Source: Arcicella sp034931005
GTDB taxonomy: Bacteria; Bacteroidota; Bacteroidia; Cytophagales; Spirosomataceae
Assembly (NCBI RefSeq): GCF_034931005.1
Contig: NZ_JAYGIN010000001.1
Span: 124,001-188,000, forward strand
Length of the DNA stretch: 64,000 bases
Direction: 5' to 3'
Positions 58,990 to 64,000 of the stretch are shown one piece after another (position 1 is the stretch's first letter; each line of letters starts with the position of its first letter). Below the pieces are notes generated by a model. The model was not told the DNA's origin. It did not search any database and saw nothing but the letters and a program-made list of their open reading frames with translations. Made by a program: the position numbers and the translations under genes.

Positions 58990-60021
58990 TTATAAAACCG
59001 CTGATTCTACTTGTTCAGAAATCACATTCCAAACTTCTTTATAATCAAGTTCTGAACATGGTTGTCCTTCTTTTACGATAAATTTTGCATTAGTCTTTTC
59101 CTCATAATCACCTGAATAAGGCATATAATGGTTGAAATCTCCTAATTTACCAAATAATAAAAAGCCATAAGTACCAACTGCATTGGCAAAATGAGCAGGC
59201 CCACTATCAATGCCTATAAAGAAGTTAGCCCTTTTAATTACTTCCGCCGTTTCAAGCAATGATAATTTTCCACACAGATTGGTATAGCCATTTTGACTAA
59301 CATTTAGGGTGCTTTTTAAGCCAATTTCAATAACTGAATAATCAAAATTTGCTAATAAATCCTGTGCTAATTTTTCCCAATAATATACTTGCCAATCCTT
59401 AGGAGAATAGTTTGAGTGACAATGCATTACAATAAACTTTTGTGGCAATTTCAGTTTATCAACGGCAGTAATCACAGACTGTGGAATATAAATTTTGGGA
59501 ACTTCTTTCAAAACGGGCAAGCCTCCAACTTTTGCAAAAACCTCCAGAATATTTCCGTGATTAAAGTAGTTATCTGTTAAAATATTTAAGGAAACTGCTT
59601 GCGGATTTTGTAAAGTTGTTCGTAAATAATTGTAGCGACGCAGCCCCGAAAGATGGCAATTGTGAAAAACATCAAAAGGGTGTTTTTTAATCAAAAGCAT
59701 CGAATAAAACACACTAAACTCCTCCACAACTACATCAACATTTGGATTAAAATCTAATAATTCACGATAGGGTTTTCGTACAATCCAATAAATTCTTGAG
59801 TTAGGATATTTTTTCTTTAATTCTCGAGTAATCGGCTCACAAGCTACAATATCGCCAAAATGCTCTGCTAAAAGTACACCGATTAATTGTTGATTGGGAT
59901 TAAATAATTTATAGAATTTTATGTGTAAATAATCATATAACCAATAATACACAGACAATAATATGTCGGCGTATTTATGATATCGATATTTCCAAATTTC
60001 AATAAAACGTTTAGGTGTCAT
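58990..60021 (-). CDS. Glycosyltransferase family 9 (heptosyltransferase-like)
   Basis: A 343-residue GT9 enzyme. Family markers: LLAEHFGDIVACEPITRELKKKYP, IVMHCHSNYSPKDW and the donor-site IGIDSGPAHFANAVGT. GT9 members add heptose or similar sugars to LPS core. The presence of heptose here is not shown by any other gene in the window. Confidence 0.9.
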   Translation of the reverse strand: MTPKRFIEIWKYRYHKYADILLSVYYWLYDYLHIKFYKLFNPNQQLIGVLLAEHFGDIVACEPITRELKKKYPNSRIYWIVRKPYRELLDFNPNVDVVVEEFSVFYSMLLIKKHPFDVFHNCHLSGLRRYNYLRTTLQNPQAVSLNILTDNYFNHGNILEVFAKVGGLPVLKEVPKIYIPQSVITAVDKLKLPQKFIVMHCHSNYSPKDWQVYYWEKLAQDLLANFDYSVIEIGLKSTLNVSQNGYTNLCGKLSLLETAEVIKRANFFIGIDSGPAHFANAVGTYGFLLFGKLGDFNHYMPYSGDYEEKTNAKFIVKEGQPCSELDYKEVWNVISEQVESAVL

Positions 60022-60062
60022 AGATACAAAAGGTAAATAATAATAATAAATCAGTGTGTTTT

Positions 60063-61040
60063 TTAAGCAACAAATTGAAGAATTTTCTTGAATGGGTATT
60101 TCAATGCTTTCCGTACTCTTAAATATCTTTTTATTTTAGCAGGTTTTATATAAAAACATGGAATTTTAATATAATAATCATTAAAATTATCCTTCAATTG
60201 CTGGGCATAATATTCAAAAAGTGGAACAATATCGGGTCTATTTTCAAAAGAAGAACGATTTTGATATTTTGAAACTTCAGTTGGTTTATTTAAACCATAT
60301 CCACTATAATGAAAAAATATCAAGGGTACATCATTAATAAAATATTTCCCCTGATTGACAGTAACTTTTCTTTCGTGTAAATTCCAATACGCTACATTAT
60401 AACCTGCGTATTTATCCACTAAAGTTACTTCTTTGAAGAAAATTGGCACGAAAATCATCCAATGTTGATCTACAAAAAGTCCGTTACAAAGGTCAATCAC
60501 ACAATCTTTTTTCAGTCTTTCCATCCACCAATCAGTCATTAGATAGCTTTGTTCACTTCGCCCAACTGCTACAAACCCTAAATTATATAAACCTGTATTC
60601 AAATGGTCTATTTCTCGAGTATCAAATTTATCCGTAATTGGAGATGTAATATGTGGTGTTAAAACAATGCTGTGTTTTTCAAGATTATCCTTTAGTGGCT
60701 TCAAATCATCAAAAACGATAATATCTGGGTCAAAATAAATAACGTTTTTAATATCGGGTCTATTCTTGAAAAAATAATCAAAATAGAAAGGCTTTACTGC
60801 TGTATTTAGTTCAGTAATATCATAATGTTCGCACATTTCATCTAAACAATTGATATTAATTTTATCAATTTCTAATAACTGAAATGGGGGAATTTTATCT
60901 GCATCCAAGTTCACTTTATCAAGTCTATCTACTAAACCAATCACAAATTCTACATCTGGGTTAGTACGTTGAAGCGACTGCCCCAAAGTTTGAGCTTGGG
61001 CTAAATAATTAATGGAGCAAATAGTGAAGGCTAAGGTCAT
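60063..61040 (-). CDS. GT8-like glycosyltransferase
   Basis: A 325-residue protein opening FTICSINYLAQAQTLGQSL, the acceptor-binding loop typical of a GT-A fold with GT8-like features. The metal-binding DxD is in IYFDPDIIVFDDL near residue 100. A later LFVDQHWMIFVPI and FHYSGYGLN are conserved in this sort of bacterial transferase. The donor sugar is not known. Confidence 0.82.
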   Translation of the reverse strand: MTLAFTICSINYLAQAQTLGQSLQRTNPDVEFVIGLVDRLDKVNLDADKIPPFQLLEIDKININCLDEMCEHYDITELNTAVKPFYFDYFFKNRPDIKNVIYFDPDIIVFDDLKPLKDNLEKHSIVLTPHITSPITDKFDTREIDHLNTGLYNLGFVAVGRSEQSYLMTDWWMERLKKDCVIDLCNGLFVDQHWMIFVPIFFKEVTLVDKYAGYNVAYWNLHERKVTVNQGKYFINDVPLIFFHYSGYGLNKPTEVSKYQNRSSFENRPDIVPLFEYYAQQLKDNFNDYYIKIPCFYIKPAKIKRYLRVRKALKYPFKKILQFVA

Positions 61041-61073
61041 TCAATTTAATTAATTTTGTATTAAGGCTTTTGG

Positions 61074-62228
61074 CTAATACTCATTGTTCAAGATTTTTAC
61101 AAATGTCTGAAAAGCTTTGTCTTGATTGTGTATTTCTAAAACTTTTTTTCTTCCTGATTTGCCCATTTGTTGGCGAAGTGCAGAATTATCTTTTAATTCT
61201 ACAATTTTATCTACTGTTTTATCTACATCAAGATAATCAATGATAAAACCACAATCATTTTCTACAAAATCTTTTGCTCCTCCAGCTTTGTCGAAGCAAA
61301 TAATTGGTTTTTCCAACATGGCAGCCTCCAAAACAACTAATGGATATGGGTCTTCACGAGAGGACACAAAAAAAACATCAAAACTGGACATAAAGTCTAA
61401 AGGATTGCTAACGGAAGTTTGAAATACAACATTTTCCAATCCCAGACGATTATTATCAATTTGGAATATTTTATAATCAATTTCCGTATTTTGTCCTCCC
61501 AGCCACAAAAAGTAAATTTCTTTATTTTCTTTAAACTTTCTGGCAACTTGTAAGAAAATATCAACTCCTTTTCGTAAATCAACCGTACCAATTCCTCCTA
61601 CCAAAAAAGCATCCTCAGGAATACCATATTGGTTTTTCAATTTTATTGTTTTCTCTTTATCAGCCACAAAACTTAAGGCAGATTCAGGTAATAATGAGGG
61701 TAAAATCATTATTTTATCAGATTCAATCTCATGATTCTCGATAAGATTTAATTTTACAGCCTCACCACAAGCAATAAAAGCACTACTCAATTTAATTACA
61801 TTCCGAAAATGTTCTGGTAAGGTATATTGTTGAATACCCATTTCAAGTTCATGTACATACGTAATAATTGGGCAATTCAATTCCTTCAGTGCAGGCAAAA
61901 TATCTCCATTGGTAATGGTATTACTAATGACTAAATCAAACTTTTGAGCTTTAAGGTTTTCTAAAGTCTGATTCTCAGGGGATTTTGTAGAAGTAATTTT
62001 TCCAATAAATTTATTAATCAATATTGTTTTTCGAGATTGTAACTTTTGTTTCCAAAAATACACAGGGGCAACTGCTTTGAAATCCTCCTCTATAATGCCT
62101 CCGTCCTTTAAAAGAATCGAAAAAGTAAACGCTTCATTTGCATCCTTCAGAAGTCGTAAAAATCGCAAAAGCAATATTTGAGCTCCTGCTCGATTGGCAT
62201 CATGACTTACAAAAAGAATATTTTTCAT
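61074..62228 (-). CDS. Glycosyltransferase family 4
   Basis: A 384-residue GT-B enzyme. It starts NILFVSHDANRAGAQILLL, a typical glycine-containing acceptor loop; the donor side has VGGIGTVDLRKGVDIFLQVA and the E-x7-E-like REDPYPLVVLEAAMLEKPI. It is the second gene of the minus-strand set, 71 bases below the GT2. Confidence 0.92.
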   Translation of the reverse strand: MKNILFVSHDANRAGAQILLLRFLRLLKDANEAFTFSILLKDGGIIEEDFKAVAPVYFWKQKLQSRKTILINKFIGKITSTKSPENQTLENLKAQKFDLVISNTITNGDILPALKELNCPIITYVHELEMGIQQYTLPEHFRNVIKLSSAFIACGEAVKLNLIENHEIESDKIMILPSLLPESALSFVADKEKTIKLKNQYGIPEDAFLVGGIGTVDLRKGVDIFLQVARKFKENKEIYFLWLGGQNTEIDYKIFQIDNNRLGLENVVFQTSVSNPLDFMSSFDVFFVSSREDPYPLVVLEAAMLEKPIICFDKAGGAKDFVENDCGFIIDYLDVDKTVDKIVELKDNSALRQQMGKSGRKKVLEIHNQDKAFQTFVKILNNEY

Positions 62229-62299
62229 GTTTCAAAGTTAAGGTCAATAAAATAATGTGTACTACCGAATAATATTTTTTCCGAAAAACTTAGTCAATT

Positions 62300-63124
62300 T
62301 CATCCGTTTTTCTCCAATTCTAATACTATTTGCTGATAATTGGCGATGGTTTTCTGTAAAAATCCTGAATACTTTGATTCAAAATACCCATCTAATTCTT
62401 GAAACATTTCCATCCTATTCCGTAGAAAAAAAATATTTTGCGGCGTATGAATATTAGTCATACCACCACGATGTTTACGATAGCACCCCATACGTTGGGG
62501 TAAATATTTAATTTTACCGTATTTAGCCACTTCAATGAAGATTCCTAAGTCACCACTTGCAGACTTCCACCACCATTTTGGCATACCATTGGTAAATACA
62601 TTTCTTAAAACCGTACTGGCAGTTCCCAAGAACCACGATTTATCTTCTAATAAATCCGTAAGTAAAGATGTATCCCTGTGATTCTCTTCGTTAAAATCAT
62701 GAGTTGGAGAATTATCTTCATAAATTACCGCAAGTTGATGATGACAAAGAGCATAATCTGGATTGTTATCTAAAAAATCGACCTGTTTTTGTAATTTAAA
62801 AGGGTCAGTCCAAAAATCATCGCCTTCGCACAAAGCAATATATTCACCTTTACAAGCTCCAAAAAGAAACGCCACATTATTTTTCCCTCCTAATTCTTTT
62901 GGAGAAGAAGGACCTAAATTTTCAGAATGCAAGAATGCTCGAATTTTATCGGGATATTTATCTACAAATTCTTGGATAACCAATTGATTTCCATCACTTG
63001 AAGCATCATCGCCAATCACAATTTCAAAGTCAAAATTGGTCTTTTGCATCAATGCACCTTCCAATGTTTTGGCAATAAATTTATGATGATTGAATGTAGG
63101 GATAAGGACGCTGAGTTTAGGCAT
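62300..63124 (-). CDS. Glycosyltransferase family 2
   Basis: A 274-residue GT-A enzyme. Start 63124 (MPKLSVLIPTFNHHKFI) is used in preference to an ATG eight codons upstream. The nucleotide-binding VIGDDASSDGN and the metal site ALCEGDDFW are present, with HHQLAVIYED later. It leads the minus-strand transferase set and is divergent from sucC. Confidence 0.92.
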   Translation of the reverse strand: MPKLSVLIPTFNHHKFIAKTLEGALMQKTNFDFEIVIGDDASSDGNQLVIQEFVDKYPDKIRAFLHSENLGPSSPKELGGKNNVAFLFGACKGEYIALCEGDDFWTDPFKLQKQVDFLDNNPDYALCHHQLAVIYEDNSPTHDFNEENHRDTSLLTDLLEDKSWFLGTASTVLRNVFTNGMPKWWWKSASGDLGIFIEVAKYGKIKYLPQRMGCYRKHRGGMTNIHTPQNIFFLRNRMEMFQELDGYFESKYSGFLQKTIANYQQIVLELEKNG

Positions 63125-63302
63125 TTTTACGTTTTGAAGACTACCCAAAATAAGTAAGTAGCCTCATTATTTGTGTATTTATACGTCAAAATTACAAATT
63201 TGATATAGGAAATATAAATATTTACCAAAGAAAAACGCTTAATTAAATAGTTTGTCAGTAATTTAGCACACGAATTTATTTCGCATAAAAAAACTGTATC
63301 AA

Positions 63303-64000
63303 ATGAATATTCACGAGTATCAAGCAAAAGACATTTTGAAAAGCTATGGTGTCCGCATTCAAGAAGGCATCGTGGTAGATACACCCGCATTGGCAGTTGA
63401 GGCTGCCCGTGAACTTACCGCCCGCACGGGTACTGGGTGGCACGTAATTAAGGCTCAAATTCACGCAGGTGGTCGTGGTAAAGGTGGTGGCGTTAAATTA
63501 GCTAAAAGCTTAGATGACGTTCGTCAAAAATCTGAAGAGATTTTGGGCATGCAATTAATTACACACCAAACTGGTCCAGAAGGTAAAAAAGTTAGCAAAG
63601 TTTTGATTGCTGAGGATGTATATTACCCAGGTCCTTCAGAGGTTAAAGAATATTACGTTTCTATTTTGTTAGACCGTGGTAAAGCTTGTAATGTTATCAT
63701 GGCATCAACTGAAGGTGGTATGGACATTGAAGAAGTGGCAGAACACTCTCCAGAAAAAATCATTAAAGAATGGATTGACCCAAGAGTTGGTTTACAACAA
63801 TTCCAAGCTCGTAAGGTTGCTTTTGCTTTAGGTTTATCGGGAGATGCTTTCAAAGAAATGGTGAAATTCATCAACGCTTTATATAAAGCTTACGTTGAAA
63901 CAGATTCATCAATGTTTGAAATCAACCCAGTGTTAAAAACTTCTGATAATAAAATTTTAGCGGTTGATGCGAAAGTAAACTTAGATGACAATGCTCTTTA
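63303..64000 (+). CDS. sucC: Succinyl-CoA synthetase beta subunit (3' truncated by window)
   Basis: The frame is open from ATG 63303 to the window end, giving 232 residues of the roughly 400 expected. It starts MNIHEYQAKDILKSYGV, the standard SucC N-terminus, followed by the ATP-grasp parts VIKAQIHAGGRGKGGGVKLA, VLIAEDVYYPGPSEVKEYYVS, MASTEGGMDIEEVAEHSPEKI and FEINPVLKTSDNKILAVDAK. SucC with SucD makes ATP or GTP from succinyl-CoA in the citric acid cycle; sucD would be expected nearby but is not in view. Confidence 0.95.
   Translation, partial: MNIHEYQAKDILKSYGVRIQEGIVVDTPALAVEAARELTARTGTGWHVIKAQIHAGGRGKGGGVKLAKSLDDVRQKSEEILGMQLITHQTGPEGKKVSKVLIAEDVYYPGPSEVKEYYVSILLDRGKACNVIMASTEGGMDIEEVAEHSPEKIIKEWIDPRVGLQQFQARKVAFALGLSGDAFKEMVKFINALYKAYVETDSSMFEINPVLKTSDNKILAVDAKVNLDDNAL

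Overview
This 64 kb window is AT-rich chromosomal DNA of a Bacteroidota bacterium, most likely a Cytophagales member of the Spirosomataceae/Leadbetterellaceae kind. That placement is inferred from family content: a SusC/SusD pair, a T9SS type B sorting domain, Bat aerotolerance proteins, a TamL-type Omp85 lipoprotein, a miaB/sigma-54 regulator/lptE/secG/groESL block, and promoters of the TTG...TAnnTTTG kind. No phage, insertion sequence, integrase or CRISPR array was seen.

Layout. 0-7.3 kb: the end of a LolD-like ABC ATPase, then the glutamate synthase pair gltB and gltD on the minus strand with a RelE/ParE toxin-antitoxin pair between them. 7.9-10.5 kb: a small, possibly broken membrane ORF and a T9SS-secreted surface protein. 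10.5-18.3 kb: a minus-strand uptake locus of susC, susD, a small lipoprotein, a Tat-exported HisC-like aminotransferase and an AEC permease; the susC leader is strongly structured. 19-30 kb: rnz, a STAS protein, purC, thiolase, batC, batB, a RluA-family pseudouridine synthase, a ModF-like double ABC ATPase, groEL and groES. 30-36 kb: secG, a TPR-like protein, lptE, a sigma-54 activator, a Uma2 nuclease-fold protein and miaB. 36-46 kb: small accessory ORFs, a periplasmic phosphatase and serine hydrolase, YitT, TamL, a SPOUT methyltransferase, a YhhQ queuosine-precursor transporter, an AlaA-like aminotransferase and a lipoprotein. 46.6-47.0 kb: tRNA-Ser, tRNA-Pro and tRNA-Arg behind a clear promoter. 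47-63 kb: a surface polysaccharide region of two convergent gene sets (O-antigen ligase/polymerase, many glycosyltransferases, acyltransferases, a WecA/TagO-type initiating transferase) with a degenerate PP2C-like membrane protein between them. The window ends in sucC.

How parts work together. gltB and gltD form NADPH-dependent glutamate synthase. The susC locus looks like one operon for outer-membrane import followed by periplasmic PLP chemistry and inner-membrane transport; the substrate is unknown and no glycoside hydrolase is nearby. LptE, TamL, SecG and the polysaccharide genes all serve envelope building.

The most unusual pattern is not a gene. Between about 20.6 and 40.1 kb nearly every same-strand or tail-to-tail gap is filled by short degenerate tandem repeats with a 7-base (sometimes 8-base) unit. 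They run right up to the neighbouring stop or start codons and often appear as two inverted arms. At lptE one array lies inside the gene and encodes exactly 14 residues of the lipoprotein signal peptide. A separate palindrome family (ACAAGGCA/TGCCTTGT) occurs four times between 25.88 and 26.13 kb.
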